Assembly: GCF_011927625.1 (NCBI RefSeq)
Contig: NZ_JAATIZ010000001.1
Location: 620,001-684,000 of the forward strand
Source: Paenalcaligenes hominis
GTDB taxonomy: Bacteria > Pseudomonadota > Gammaproteobacteria > Burkholderiales > Burkholderiaceae_B
Length of the DNA stretch: 64,000 bases
Reading direction: 5' to 3'
The notes under the pieces: model-generated
Seen by the model: the letters and a program-made list of their open reading frames with translations, nothing else
Database searches by the model: none
What the model was told of the DNA's origin: nothing
Made by a program: the position numbers and the translations under genes
Shown here: positions 49,560-58,169 of the stretch, piece by piece
How the letters are laid out: every line of letters starts with the position of its first letter
Numbering within the stretch: the first letter of the stretch is position 1

Positions 49560-51826
49560 TTTTGGCCTTTGGTACGCGCTATTTTTTGTACCTGAGGCAC
49601 TTGGCGCATGGTACGGATGACTTGAGCTAAGTGATTACGGCTGTCAACTTGCAATGTTAAATGCAATAGAGCAGTAGCGCTGCTGTCTTCATCAGGCATC
49701 GTTAAATGTAAAATATTGGAATCGGCATCGGTAACCGCAGCCGCAATGCGACCCAGTACACCCCGCTCATTGAGAACGGTCACATCTAGACGGGTCGATA
49801 AATGACGAGCGGTTTTTGTATCCCAAATCACTGGAATCCAGCGCTCGGGTTCTTTACTTTGCTGTCGTTGGGCAATAGCGCAATCCGCCATATGAACTAC
49901 CAAACCATGACCCATGCGAATGCCACCAATAATGGCATCGCCAGGCAGTGGGCCACAACAATGTGCTAGCTGAACGGCTTGGCCCTCGTTGCCTTGAATG
50001 ACGACTGGAGCGCGCGCGTTAGAGGTGAATTCATCCACAGCGGCGGCGGTGGTCTTAAGTAAAGGATTATCATTAATAAAGCGACGCGCCACCACAGCCG
50101 CTAAGCGCTTGCCTAGACCAATATCGGCGAGGATTTCATCGCGATTGGTTGCGCCAGAGCTTTTAATTAATACAGACCAAGTGGGGTCTTCGTCGCTAAG
50201 CATATCAATGCCTAGATCGCTAAGGGCCTGTTTCAAGAGACGGCGGCCAAATGCCACGGACTCTTCGTATTGAACGGTACGCAAATAATGGCGAATTTCA
50301 GAGCGTGCTCGTCCGGTTCGGACATGATTTAACCATTGAGCGCTGGGGCGAGCTGCAGGCGAAGTAATAATTTCCACCATATCACCGCTTTTAAGCTCAC
50401 TGCGTAAAGAAACGTATTCATCGTTAATTTTCGCTGCCACCGCATGATTGCCAATATCAGAGTGAATAGTATAAGCAAAATCAATAGGGGTAGCACCGCG
50501 TGGCAGGGAAATGATTTTCCCGTGCGGCGTGTTTACATAAACGGCGTCAGGGAAGAGGTCGACTTTAACGTGGTCTAGGAACTCACTGGAATCGCCTGTT
50601 TGGCTTTGAATATCGAGTAAGGACTGCAGCCAACGGTGCGTGCGTTTTTGAAGCTCATTTAAAGAGACATCTTCGTCTTTGTAGAGCCAATGTGAGGCAA
50701 CGCCTTCCTCGGCAACGTGATCCATTTCGCGAGTTCGGATTTGGAACTCGACGGGTGTGCCGTAGGGGCCCGTTAAGGTGGTGTGCAACGACTGATAACC
50801 ATTAATTTTGGGAATGGCTATGTAGTCTTTGAATTTGCCTGGAACAGGCTTGTAGAGCTGATGCAAGGTACCCAGTGCAAGATAGCACTCGGGCAGCGTA
50901 TGGACAATAATTCTGAAACCATAAATATCGAGCACATCGGAGAACGATTTTTTTTGCTCTACCATTTTGCAAAAAATACTGTAAAGCGATTTTTCGCGTC
51001 CAGAAATTTTAGCTTCGATGCCGGCAGCAGGCAGGGCTGTGCTGATGGCATCGCTGATCTTACCTAAGGCATCACGCCGGTTGCCGCGTGCAGCCAAAAG
51101 GGCTTTGCGTAGAACACGGTAACGATTGGGGTGAATAGCTTGAAAACAGCGATCTTGTAATTCACGAAATAGCGCATTTAAACCTAAGCGATGCGCAATA
51201 GGTGCGTAAATCTCGAGGGTTTCTTTAGCAATACGGCGTTGTTTTTCTGGACTGACTGCGTCCAGCGTGCGCATGTTGTGGAGCCGGTCAGCCAATTTGA
51301 TTAAGATGACGCGGACATCGCGTGACATGGCCAACAGCATTTTTCTAAAGCTTTCAGCTTGTTGTTGGCTTTTGGTTTCAAACTGTAGGCGTTCAAGTTT
51401 AGAGACGCCATCTACAATTTCCGCTACATCGGTGCCAAACTTTTCAGCTAGCTCTTGTTTGCTGACGTCTTGATCTTCGATCACATCGTGCAGCAGTGCA
51501 GCCATGAGTGAGTCAGCATCGAGCTTCCACCCTGCACAAATTTCCGTCACCGCAATAGGGTGAGTAATATAGGGTTCGCCACTTGAGCGGAATTGCCCTA
51601 GGTGGGCTTCATCGGCTAAACGATACGCTTCGCGTACTCGCTCAACGTCTGCAGCATCAAGGTATTTGTTAATAATTTTCGTTAAGGGGGCTAAGGAGGC
51701 AATGGTATTTTTAGCCGGTTCAAGCTTAGGTACTGATACAGCCGCTTTGCGCCTACCTAGACGAGAGCTTTTCTTCAGTACGGCGAGTAAACCGGACGAT
51801 GCACCTTTGAGTGTAGAAAATGCCAT
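49556..51826 (-). CDS. spoT: Bifunctional (p)ppGpp synthetase/hydrolase SpoT
   Basis: This 756-residue RSH enzyme has an HD hydrolase domain (about residues 60-215; LMAALLHDVIEDQ carries the HD pair). A synthetase domain (about 265-400) follows, then TGS (about 420-480; RGATPIDFAYTIHS), the helical and zinc-finger region, and a C-terminal ACT domain (about 680-750). The synthetase loop reads GKFKDYIAIPK, the basic RxKD-type motif of bifunctional enzymes and not the acidic ExDD form of RelA. It is last in the gmk-rpoZ-spoT cluster, 19 bases past rpoZ. Confidence 0.96.
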   Translation of the reverse strand: MAFSTLKGASSGLLAVLKKSSRLGRRKAAVSVPKLEPAKNTIASLAPLTKIINKYLDAADVERVREAYRLADEAHLGQFRSSGEPYITHPIAVTEICAGWKLDADSLMAALLHDVIEDQDVSKQELAEKFGTDVAEIVDGVSKLERLQFETKSQQQAESFRKMLLAMSRDVRVILIKLADRLHNMRTLDAVSPEKQRRIAKETLEIYAPIAHRLGLNALFRELQDRCFQAIHPNRYRVLRKALLAARGNRRDALGKISDAISTALPAAGIEAKISGREKSLYSIFCKMVEQKKSFSDVLDIYGFRIIVHTLPECYLALGTLHQLYKPVPGKFKDYIAIPKINGYQSLHTTLTGPYGTPVEFQIRTREMDHVAEEGVASHWLYKDEDVSLNELQKRTHRWLQSLLDIQSQTGDSSEFLDHVKVDLFPDAVYVNTPHGKIISLPRGATPIDFAYTIHSDIGNHAVAAKINDEYVSLRSELKSGDMVEIITSPAARPSAQWLNHVRTGRARSEIRHYLRTVQYEESVAFGRRLLKQALSDLGIDMLSDEDPTWSVLIKSSGATNRDEILADIGLGKRLAAVVARRFINDNPLLKTTAAAVDEFTSNARAPVVIQGNEGQAVQLAHCCGPLPGDAIIGGIRMGHGLVVHMADCAIAQRQQSKEPERWIPVIWDTKTARHLSTRLDVTVLNERGVLGRIAAAVTDADSNILHLTMPDEDSSATALLHLTLQVDSRNHLAQVIRTMRQVPQVQKIARTKGQN

Positions 51827-51845
51827 TGCCTGACTCCGTAACGAC

Positions 51846-52049
51846 TTAAGTAGGTACTTTACGTAGCATTTCCAAACCGGTTGCGCCGGAAGCCACTTCG
51901 CGTAAAGCGGTGACAGTGGGTTTATTTTTGGTTTCTAAACGGGGCTCATGACCCTGGGCAAGCTCGCGCGCACGATACGCCGCTACCAAGGTTAGATTAA
52001 AGCGATTTGGAATTTGGTTTAAGCAGTCTTCGACCGTAATACGAGCCAT
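51846..52049 (-). CDS. rpoZ: RNA polymerase omega subunit
   Basis: This 67-residue subunit helps assemble beta' and forms part of a ppGpp site in proteobacteria. [19 protein letters not shown] and the [13 protein letters not shown] helix are the family core. It lies between gmk and spoT, the standard proteobacterial order, so the ppGpp enzyme and the ppGpp-binding subunit sit together. Confidence 0.97.
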   Translation of the reverse strand: MARITVEDCLNQIPNRFNLTLVAAYRARELAQGHEPRLETKNKPTVTALREVASGATGLEMLRKVPT

Positions 52050-52093
52050 AAGTGTCTACCTGTATGTAAGTAAATAAATTGAATATATCTTTA

Positions 52094-52741
52094 TTATAAG
52101 GCGGCTGTGGCTGCAGCGCTAATACCTAACTGATTAAATAATTCAGCGTGGCGTTGCGCTTGGGCTGGTGTGTGCAACCGACTCGACTGTATGATGGACT
52201 GCAGCTGAGTGAGAGCGACATCAAAGTCATCATTGATAATAGCATATTGGAACTCTCCCACGTGCGCCATCTCGCCCCCTGCTGCTAATAAACGGCGTGC
52301 AATGACCTTGTCATCGTCTTGACCGCGCTTACGCAAACGCTCTTCCAAGGCCTCGATCGAGGGCGGCAAAATAAAAATGCCAGTGGCTTCAGGAAAATGC
52401 TTGCGAACTTGACGAGCCCCTTGCCAGTCAATTTCGAGTAATACGTCGCGCCCCTGTTGCAAAGCACGTTGTACAGGCTGGGCAGGGGTGCCATAAAAAT
52501 TACCATGGACTTCGGCGGATTCAAGTAAGTTATTGCTGTCGCGCAAACGGTGATATTCGTCTACAGAAATAAAATGGTAGTGTTTGCCGTTTTCTTCACC
52601 TGGGCGCATAGGACGCGTGGTACATGAAATAGACAGCATAATGCTGGGGTCAGTGGCTAATAGGGCATTAACCAAGCTGGATTTTCCTGCTCCGCTTGGG
52701 GCGGCGACCAGATAAATACGGCCGGTAGAAATGGTGGACAT
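52094..52741 (-). CDS. gmk: Guanylate kinase
   Basis: This 215-residue enzyme phosphorylates GMP to GDP. The P-loop [11 protein letters not shown] is at about residues 14-24. The GMP-binding part ([20 protein letters not shown]) and [16 protein letters not shown] follow. Its start has an AAGGAG ribosome-binding site. It follows the unrecognised 110-residue gene by 9 bases and precedes rpoZ by 44. Confidence 0.97.
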   Translation of the reverse strand: MSTISTGRIYLVAAPSGAGKSSLVNALLATDPSIMLSISCTTRPMRPGEENGKHYHFISVDEYHRLRDSNNLLESAEVHGNFYGTPAQPVQRALQQGRDVLLEIDWQGARQVRKHFPEATGIFILPPSIEALEERLRKRGQDDDKVIARRLLAAGGEMAHVGEFQYAIINDDFDVALTQLQSIIQSSRLHTPAQAQRHAELFNQLGISAAATAAL

Positions 52742-52750
52742 AAGGCTCCT

Positions 52751-53083
52751 TTAGTGATGCTGGGTATGCCCAGGGGTAATGCCAAATTGTGCCAACACCT
52801 CGTCTTTAGTGGCCTTGTCTAAACACAAAAAGACGACGGTATCATCAGGGTTAATATTTTGACTGACGTCTTCAATCATGGCTGCGGCGTCTTCGGGTTG
52901 ACCAACAGCCATTACGTGAATATCGCCATCTGCTTCAAAACGCTCTTTGGGTACGATATCCGCGACCAGATCAATGTTAGGTTCGCTAACGACCACGTAA
53001 GCTTGCACAGGGCAATCGTCTAAGTAAAGGCTCAGCACAGCGCCTTCATCAAAGGTAGCAATAAGGTGGTTGGTTGGGCTCAT
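52751..53083 (-). CDS. Uncharacterised 110-residue acidic protein
   Basis: I do not recognise this family. The protein is acidic and soluble-looking, without signal peptide or membrane helix. It alternates strand-like and helix-like stretches (LSLYLDDCPVQAYVVV, TVVFLCLDKATKDEVLAQ) and ends in a His-containing tail (HTQHH). A strong GGAGG lies 4 bases before its ATG, so it is likely a real gene. It sits 9 bases upstream of gmk and 30 bases after the exonuclease III gene on the same strand, which suggests co-transcription with gmk. Confidence 0.8.
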   Translation of the reverse strand: MSPTNHLIATFDEGAVLSLYLDDCPVQAYVVVSEPNIDLVADIVPKERFEADGDIHVMAVGQPEDAAAMIEDVSQNINPDDTVVFLCLDKATKDEVLAQFGITPGHTQHH

Positions 53084-53113
53084 AAGGCCTCCGCGTAGTG
53101 AGCGTTGGAATGG

Positions 53114-53893
53114 TTATAAATTAAATTGCACAATAACCGGAGTGTGATCGGAAGGCTGTTCATTGGAGCGTGGGTCTTTGTCTACGTAACAAGCCTGACT
53201 GTGCGGTTTGAGTGCGTTAGATACTAACGCGTGATCAATACGCAGTCCGGCATCACGCCTAAAGGCTCCGCGACGATAGTCCCACCAAGAAAAGCCGGGG
53301 GAGTCTTGGTCAAATAATCGATAGGCATCATGAAGACCTAAATCGATCAGTTTTTGCCAAGCCGCACGCTCTGGAGCAGATACATGCACTTTGCCTTCCC
53401 ATTTTTTGGGATCATGCACATCTAAATCGGTTGGGGCAACATTATAGTCGCCTAAAATGGCAAGTAGGGGATATTGTTCGAGTTGTTCTTGTAACCAGTC
53501 GTGCAAAGCGGCAAACCAATTTAATTTATAAATGTATTTATCGCTATCTAGGTCTTGGCCATTAGGGCAGTAGGCGCTTATTACACGGATTGGTCCCGCT
53601 GAGCTGGGGTAGGTGGCTGCAATAAGTCGTTGTTGGTGGTCCTCGAACCCTGGGATATTACGTTGTACCTCTGTCCCTTCCGTTTTACTAATAAGAGCAA
53701 CACCATTATAGGTGGGTTGACCAGCCCATTGTGCCTGATAACCCAGCTCTTTAAAGGCATCAAGAGGAAATTTATCTTGGGGCAGTTTGAGTTCCTGTAA
53801 GCACAACACATCAACGGGATGCGTTTCAAGCCAATCCAGTACTTGGGGTAAGCGTACACGTAGAGAGTTGACATTCCATGTGGCAAATTTCAC
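53114..53893 (-). CDS. xth: Exodeoxyribonuclease III
   Basis: This 259-residue AP endonuclease/3'-5' exonuclease functions in base excision repair. The start FATWNVNSLRVRLPQVLDWL, the metal glutamate in CLQELKLPQDKFP, LGDYNVAPTDLDVHDP and the terminal SDHTPVIV are diagnostic. A tryptophan-rich GFSWWDYRRGAF segment is also conserved. It is the 5'-most gene of this minus-strand group, with a 225-base gap to the divergent 48-codon gene. Confidence 0.95.
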   Translation of the reverse strand: MKFATWNVNSLRVRLPQVLDWLETHPVDVLCLQELKLPQDKFPLDAFKELGYQAQWAGQPTYNGVALISKTEGTEVQRNIPGFEDHQQRLIAATYPSSAGPIRVISAYCPNGQDLDSDKYIYKLNWFAALHDWLQEQLEQYPLLAILGDYNVAPTDLDVHDPKKWEGKVHVSAPERAAWQKLIDLGLHDAYRLFDQDSPGFSWWDYRRGAFRRDAGLRIDHALVSNALKPHSQACYVDKDPRSNEQPSDHTPVIVQFNL

Positions 53894-54031
53894 TGCTAAA
53901 GCCCTATTAAAAACACATTTAGGTTAAAAAAACTGCTCCTAAATCATAACCGATATCCCGTGAGCCATGCGCAATGACCGCGTTTTCTCACTCGTCATGA
54001 TTATTGCTATTTATCTAAACTATTGTATCGA

Positions 54032-54061
54032 TTGGTTTTTTTAATTGATTTCAGTTATAAT
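54032..54061 (+). promoter_or_regulatory. Candidate sigma-70 promoter of the 48-codon gene
   Basis: TTGGTT (54032-54037), an 18-base spacer and a perfect TATAAT (54056-54061) are visible. The predicted transcription start is near 54068, at the base of the leader hairpin. Confidence 0.65.
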
Positions 54062-54064
54062 GAT

Positions 54065-54112
54065 TTCTGCTGGGGGTAAAAGGGCTTACCCCCTTAATTT
54101 TTTAGCAGGAGG
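54065..54112 (+). promoter_or_regulatory. Structured leader next to a perfect Shine-Dalgarno sequence
   Basis: An 8-bp hairpin (GGGGGTAA 54072-54079 / TTACCCCC 54086-54093) is followed by TTAATTTTTT, then AGGAGG (54107-54112). The segment TTCTGCT (54065-54071) can also pair with AGCAGGA (54104-54110), covering part of the ribosome-binding site. The layout looks like a terminator or a translation switch. Confidence 0.5.
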
Positions 54113-54118
54113 TGTTTC

Positions 54119-54265
54119 ATGGCCACAAAACGACCAACACGTCGTCGCCAGCAATTGGAAATTGAACCCCTTAACTGGGTTGCACCCGATGCACGCGCTA
54201 CTCAAGAAGAGCGTGTCGAGCTTGATGAACAAGAGCAGGAAAACAAGAAAACAGCCAAAAGCTAG
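54119..54265 (+). CDS. 48-residue highly charged protein, function unknown
   Basis: This short gene is well supported by signals: a consensus-like promoter, AGGAGG 6 bases before ATG 54119, and a 13-bp terminator 20 bases past the stop. The product starts basic (MATKRPTRRRQQ), has a short middle with one Trp (EPLNWVAPDA), and ends acidic and glutamine-rich (QEERVELDEQEQENKK). It has no signal peptide or membrane segment. I do not recognise the family. The charge pattern suggests a nucleic-acid- or protein-binding peptide (inference). It is monocistronic. Confidence 0.75.
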   Translation: MATKRPTRRRQQLEIEPLNWVAPDARATQEERVELDEQEQENKKTAKS

Positions 54266-54285
54266 CTTTTTGTATTCGTATACCT

Positions 54286-54314
54286 AAACGCGCAGGCAAT
54301 ATGCCTGCGCGTTT
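54286..54314 (+). terminator. Strong terminator after the 48-codon gene
   Basis: A perfect 13-bp stem (AAACGCGCAGGCA / TGCCTGCGCGTTT) has a 3-base loop and is followed by TGTTTTG. It isolates the short gene from the spermidine-synthase-like gene. Confidence 0.9.
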
Positions 54315-54373
54315 TGTTTTGTACTGAGTACAATACCCGTTTTGAATGGATCTGCAAGGAGTAAGGTGACGCG

Positions 54374-55126
54374 ATGCCTGATTCGGTAATTGATAATAAT
54401 GACATAACGCTCTCTGAGGAAGACGGCATTCGTTATTTGCACTTCGGCACGGAGTGGATTCAAGGGGCAATGCGCATGAGTCGCCCCCATGATTTGGTAC
54501 TGACCTATACACAACAAATGATGGCCTGGTTACTGTTCCAAGAGGTGGAGCGCGAAGACGAGTTAGCCATATTGGGATTGGGGGCAGCCTCTTTATTGCG
54601 TTTTTGCATGAAATACACCCCGTCAAACCTTCATACCGTGGAGCTAAACCCACGTGTCACGGCGATGTGTAAAACTTTTTTTCGCTTGCCGGATCATGCT
54701 CGTTCGACAATTTATCATGCCGATGCCGCACAGTGGGTTTGTGCGCCCGAACATCAAGGGCGTTATGCGGCCTTAATGGTAGATTTGTACGATGCCCATG
54801 CACAGGGGCCTGTGTGCTCTTCCTTAGCCTTCTATCAACACTGCTACGCGGTATTGGCTGAACGCGGCATAATGAGCGTCAATCTATTTGGTGCGCATCA
54901 TAGCTATGATGAAAACATAGACCACATCATGGCTGCGTTTGATGGGCAGGTGTTATTGTTGCCAGAAATTGATGAGGGCAATATTGTTGCGTTGGCTTTC
55001 AAAGGTGGCCATTTAGGCGCTACCACCGCGGCATCGCTCATGCAAAGCGCTGAACACGTCCAAACTGTATATAAAATCCCAGCTCGTCAGTGGGCTAAAG
55101 CCATTCTCGCTGCCCAGCCTACATAA
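54374..55126 (+). CDS. Spermidine synthase-like (SpeE family) protein
   Basis: This 250-residue Rossmann-fold protein is related to polyamine aminopropyltransferases. The nucleotide-site motif LAILGLGAASLLRF and acidic VELNPRV fit the fold. The segment that in SpeE reads as an Asp-containing D-S/T-x-D-P-x-G-P loop is DLYDAHAQGP here, so the catalytic pocket is altered. It lacks the N-terminal beta-strand domain of full SpeE. No speD is adjacent. It may not make spermidine; such SpeE-like proteins are common in betaproteobacteria. Confidence 0.8.
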   Translation: MPDSVIDNNDITLSEEDGIRYLHFGTEWIQGAMRMSRPHDLVLTYTQQMMAWLLFQEVEREDELAILGLGAASLLRFCMKYTPSNLHTVELNPRVTAMCKTFFRLPDHARSTIYHADAAQWVCAPEHQGRYAALMVDLYDAHAQGPVCSSLAFYQHCYAVLAERGIMSVNLFGAHHSYDENIDHIMAAFDGQVLLLPEIDEGNIVALAFKGGHLGATTAASLMQSAEHVQTVYKIPARQWAKAILAAQPT

Positions 55127-55306
55127 AGTTGATGCTAATTTTGCCCGCCAAAGATACAATTTTAGCGCTTGAGTCCAAATGTAGTAAAAAATGGCGACTC
55201 TTTGCTGGCGTAACAGGGTTATTACCCGAGGCCACTCTAAAAAAAAGCAGGTAGACTTGACCGCAATTGCATTTATTGCATCCCAAAACTGTTTAGGAGC
55301 TTCACT

Positions 55307-56275
55307 ATGAAACGCAACAAAACACTTAAATCCTTAGTGGGCTTGGCCTTGAGCGCCAGTATACTCGCCTCTACCACTGCCTTTGCACAGTTGGTATCCG
55401 TTTCTTCTATTGTTGAGCACCCTGCATTAGACTCGATCCGAGACGGCGTTAAACAAGCACTAACAGATGCTGGCTACACAGAAGAAAAAGGATTGAAGTG
55501 GCAGTTTCAAACTGCACAGGGCAACACAGCGATTGCCTCGCAAATTGCGCGCAAATTTGTAGGTGATAAGTCGGATGTGATCGTCGCTATCTCCACACCT
55601 TCAGCACAGGCAGTGGTCGCTGCGACCAAAAGTATTCCTGTGCTGTACTCAGGGGTAACGGATCCCGTAGCGGCCCAATTGGTTCCCTCTTGGGATCCAT
55701 CCAAAACAAACGTCAGTGGCGTGTCAGACATGCTTGTGCTTGAAAAGCAACTCGAGCTTATCAAAAAGGTAGCTCCCGACGCGAAAACGGTAGGCATGGT
55801 TTACAACCCGGGCGAGGCAAATTCGGTGGTTGTGGTTGAGCGTTTACGTGAATTACTATCGGCTAATAACATGAATTTGGTTGAAGCCACGGCAGCGCGT
55901 ACCGTAGATGTGGGTGCAGCCGCTCGCAGTTTGGTAGGTAAAGCTGATGTGTTCTATACCAATACGGATAACAACGTGGTCTCTGCATTCGAGGCGCTCG
56001 TCAAAGTAGGTAACGACTCAAAAATCCCTATAATTGCGTCAGACACTGACAGCGTAAGTCGCGGTGCAATTGCGGCATTAGGCGTTAATTACTACGACCT
56101 AGGTGTACAAACCGGCAAGATGGTTGTTCGCGTTCTTAAGGGTGAAAAACCGGGTGACATGGCTTCTGAAACCAGTGATCAGCTCGAGCTATTCGTTAAC
56201 CCAGGTGCAGCAGCAAAACAAGGGGTGACCTTAGATGATGCTTTTATCAAGTCTGCCACCAAAATCGTTGAGTAA
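55307..56275 (+). CDS. ABC transporter substrate-binding protein (PF04392-type, TrpX-like)
   Basis: This 322-residue secreted protein has a clear signal peptide (about residues 1-27, cleaved after STTAFA). It belongs to the ABC_sub_bind family (LVSVSSIVEHPALDSIRDGV, IARKFVGDKSDVIVAISTPSAQ split across positions 60-85, and VLYSGVTDPVAAQLV). Some members, such as streptococcal TrpX, bind tryptophan or other amino acids, so the ligand here is open. It starts the importer operon; a hairpin separates it from the permease gene. Confidence 0.9.
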   Translation: MKRNKTLKSLVGLALSASILASTTAFAQLVSVSSIVEHPALDSIRDGVKQALTDAGYTEEKGLKWQFQTAQGNTAIASQIARKFVGDKSDVIVAISTPSAQAVVAATKSIPVLYSGVTDPVAAQLVPSWDPSKTNVSGVSDMLVLEKQLELIKKVAPDAKTVGMVYNPGEANSVVVVERLRELLSANNMNLVEATAARTVDVGAAARSLVGKADVFYTNTDNNVVSAFEALVKVGNDSKIPIIASDTDSVSRGAIAALGVNYYDLGVQTGKMVVRVLKGEKPGDMASETSDQLELFVNPGAAAKQGVTLDDAFIKSATKIVE

Positions 56276-56292
56276 ATAAAAATAAATGTTTA

Positions 56293-56322
56293 ACAGGCGA
56301 CCCTTACGCGGGGCTCGCCTGT
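56293..56322 (+). terminator. Intra-operon hairpin between binding protein and permease genes
   Basis: ACAGGCGA / TCGCCTGT forms an 8-bp outer stem around a CCC/GGG inner stem with one bulged base, followed by TTCTTT. It is probably an attenuating terminator that keeps binding-protein transcripts in excess. Confidence 0.6.
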
Positions 56323-56343
56323 TTCTTTATGAGCTGACACACA

Positions 56344-57234
56344 ATGTCCATCTATTCTATTTGGGGCGCACTCGAGATCGGGTTAATTTTTGGCTTGGTC
56401 GCTTTAGGTGTGCTGATTTCGTTTCGTATATTACGTTTTCCGGATTTAACGGTTGATGGCAGCTTCCCCTTGGGGGGTGCTGTCGCCGCTACATTAATTA
56501 CTCAGGGCTTTGATCCGTTTAGCGCTACCTTAATTGCAACTTTGATTGGTGCTTGTGCAGGCATGGTCACTGGCTGGTTAAATGTACGCCTAAAAATCAT
56601 GGATTTGCTCGCCAGTATTTTGATGATGATTGCGCTGTATTCCATTAATTTACGCATCATGGGTAAACCTAATGTGCCGCTTATTATGGAACCTACGGTA
56701 TTTTCTATTTTACAGCCTGATGGTCTTAGCGATTATATTGCGCGGCCGTTGATTTTATTGGCCGTGGTGATTCTCGCTAAATTTGGCTTAGATTGGTTTT
56801 TTGGTACGCAAAAAGGCTTAGCCATGCGCGCTACCGGTTCTAATGCACGCATGGCGCGCTCCCAAGGTGTTGCGACTGGCAGCATGATCTTATTAGGAAT
56901 GGCCATATCGAATGCATTGGTTGCTTTAGCCGGAGCTTTGTTTGCGCAATCGCAGGGCGGGGCGGATATCTCAATGGGGATCGGTACGATCGTTATTGGT
57001 TTGGCTGCGGTGATTGTCGGGGAAAGCATCTTACCGTCACGTCGTTTAGTCTATGCCACCTTGGCGGTTATTATCGGCGCCGTCTTGTATCGCTTCTTTA
57101 TTGCATTAGCACTTAATGCGGACTTTATCGGCCTCAAAGCGCAAGATCTCAACCTTGTTACGGCCGTTTTAGTCACCATTGCGTTGGTGATTCCTCTGCT
57201 GAAAAAGCGCTTACGTACCGGTAAAAAAGGATAA
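56344..57234 (+). CDS. ABC transporter permease (BPD_transp_2 family)
   Basis: This 296-residue membrane protein with about eight to nine helices belongs to the branched-chain amino acid/ribose permease group. FPDLTVDGSFPLGGAVAATL near residue 32 and GSNARMARSQGVATGSMI are family features of permeases paired with PF04392 binding proteins. It lies 5 bases before the ATPase gene. Confidence 0.92.
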   Translation: MSIYSIWGALEIGLIFGLVALGVLISFRILRFPDLTVDGSFPLGGAVAATLITQGFDPFSATLIATLIGACAGMVTGWLNVRLKIMDLLASILMMIALYSINLRIMGKPNVPLIMEPTVFSILQPDGLSDYIARPLILLAVVILAKFGLDWFFGTQKGLAMRATGSNARMARSQGVATGSMILLGMAISNALVALAGALFAQSQGGADISMGIGTIVIGLAAVIVGESILPSRRLVYATLAVIIGAVLYRFFIALALNADFIGLKAQDLNLVTAVLVTIALVIPLLKKRLRTGKKG

Positions 57235-57239
57235 AGACC

Positions 57240-58034
57240 ATGCTCAGTGCACAACATTTAAAATTAACATTTAACCCAGGCACTCCGATCGAGACTAAAG
57301 CCTTGCGTGGCATGAGCCTAGACATTCCAAGCGGGCAGTTTGTAACAGTGATTGGTTCAAATGGCGCTGGAAAATCCACATTTTTGAATGCGGTATCAGG
57401 TGACCAAGAAGTCGACTCAGGTAAGATCCTAATCGATGATGTTGATGTTACATCCATGCCGGTTTGGCATCGAGCCCAATATGTGGCTCGCGTCTTCCAA
57501 GACCCAATGGCAGGAACCTGCGAAGATCTAACCATCGAAGAAAATATGGCGCTAGCGTCATGTCGGGGTATTCCAAGACGCCTAAGTGGGGCGGTTAAAG
57601 CCTCCATGCGCGATGAATTTCGTGGGCGTTTAGAAACATTAGGTCTTGGTCTGGAAAATCGTCTAACAGATCGAATTGGGTTATTATCAGGAGGGCAGCG
57701 TCAAGCCGTTAGTTTATTGATGGCAGCGCTGCGACCTTCACGTATTTTGTTGTTAGACGAGCACACTGCTGCGCTAGACCCACGTACAGCGGACTTTGTA
57801 CTTGAGCTGACCGAGCGTATAGTAACTGAAGGTCAACTTACCACAATGATGGTAACTCACAGTATGAAGCAAGCCCTTGAGGTGGGTGACCGGACTGTTA
57901 TGTTGCATCAAGGCCAAGTCGTGCTTGATGTCAGCGGTCCAGAGCGCCAAGGACTGCAAGTCCCCGATTTACTGGCTATGTTTGAAAAGGTCAGGGGGGA
58001 AACAATTACCGACGATGCTTTATTACTCGGCTAA
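57240..58034 (+). CDS. ABC transporter ATP-binding protein
   Basis: This 264-residue ATPase has Walker A GSNGAGKST (about residues 38-46), signature LSGGQRQAVSLLMA, and Walker B ILLLDEHTAALD. In the Walker B segment, DEHTAALD replaces the more usual DEPTxxLD, as in other ATPases of this subgroup. It energises the importer with the two preceding genes. A strong terminator follows its stop. Confidence 0.93.
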   Translation: MLSAQHLKLTFNPGTPIETKALRGMSLDIPSGQFVTVIGSNGAGKSTFLNAVSGDQEVDSGKILIDDVDVTSMPVWHRAQYVARVFQDPMAGTCEDLTIEENMALASCRGIPRRLSGAVKASMRDEFRGRLETLGLGLENRLTDRIGLLSGGQRQAVSLLMAALRPSRILLLDEHTAALDPRTADFVLELTERIVTEGQLTTMMVTHSMKQALEVGDRTVMLHQGQVVLDVSGPERQGLQVPDLLAMFEKVRGETITDDALLLG

Positions 58035-58048
58035 TTGCTTATTACTCG

Positions 58049-58078
58049 CATCGGCGCCATAACGGCGCCGATGTTTTT
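58049..58078 (+). terminator. Strong terminator after the ABC importer operon
   Basis: A perfect 10-bp stem (CATCGGCGCC / GGCGCCGATG) has a 5-base loop, then TTTTT (58074-58078). Confidence 0.92.
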
Positions 58079-58169
58079 CTGCCTTATCATTATTAATTTT
58101 AATTAACAAGTTTGGGTATGTGTTCAAGTCATTACTATGTTGTTTTACCTAAACCTCAGGAGTTAATCC

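Noticed and set aside
54198-54653. A 151-codon minus-strand frame across the short gene and the speE-like start
   Set aside because: It covers the 48-codon gene, its terminator and coding sequence on the other strand, has no ribosome-binding site and no recognisable domain.
55127-55306. tRNA gene or tryptophan leader in the spacer before the ABC importer
   Set aside because: No cloverleaf or Trp-codon run was found; only short AT-rich repeats (GCAAT/ATTGC) and a small GGGT/ACCC stem.
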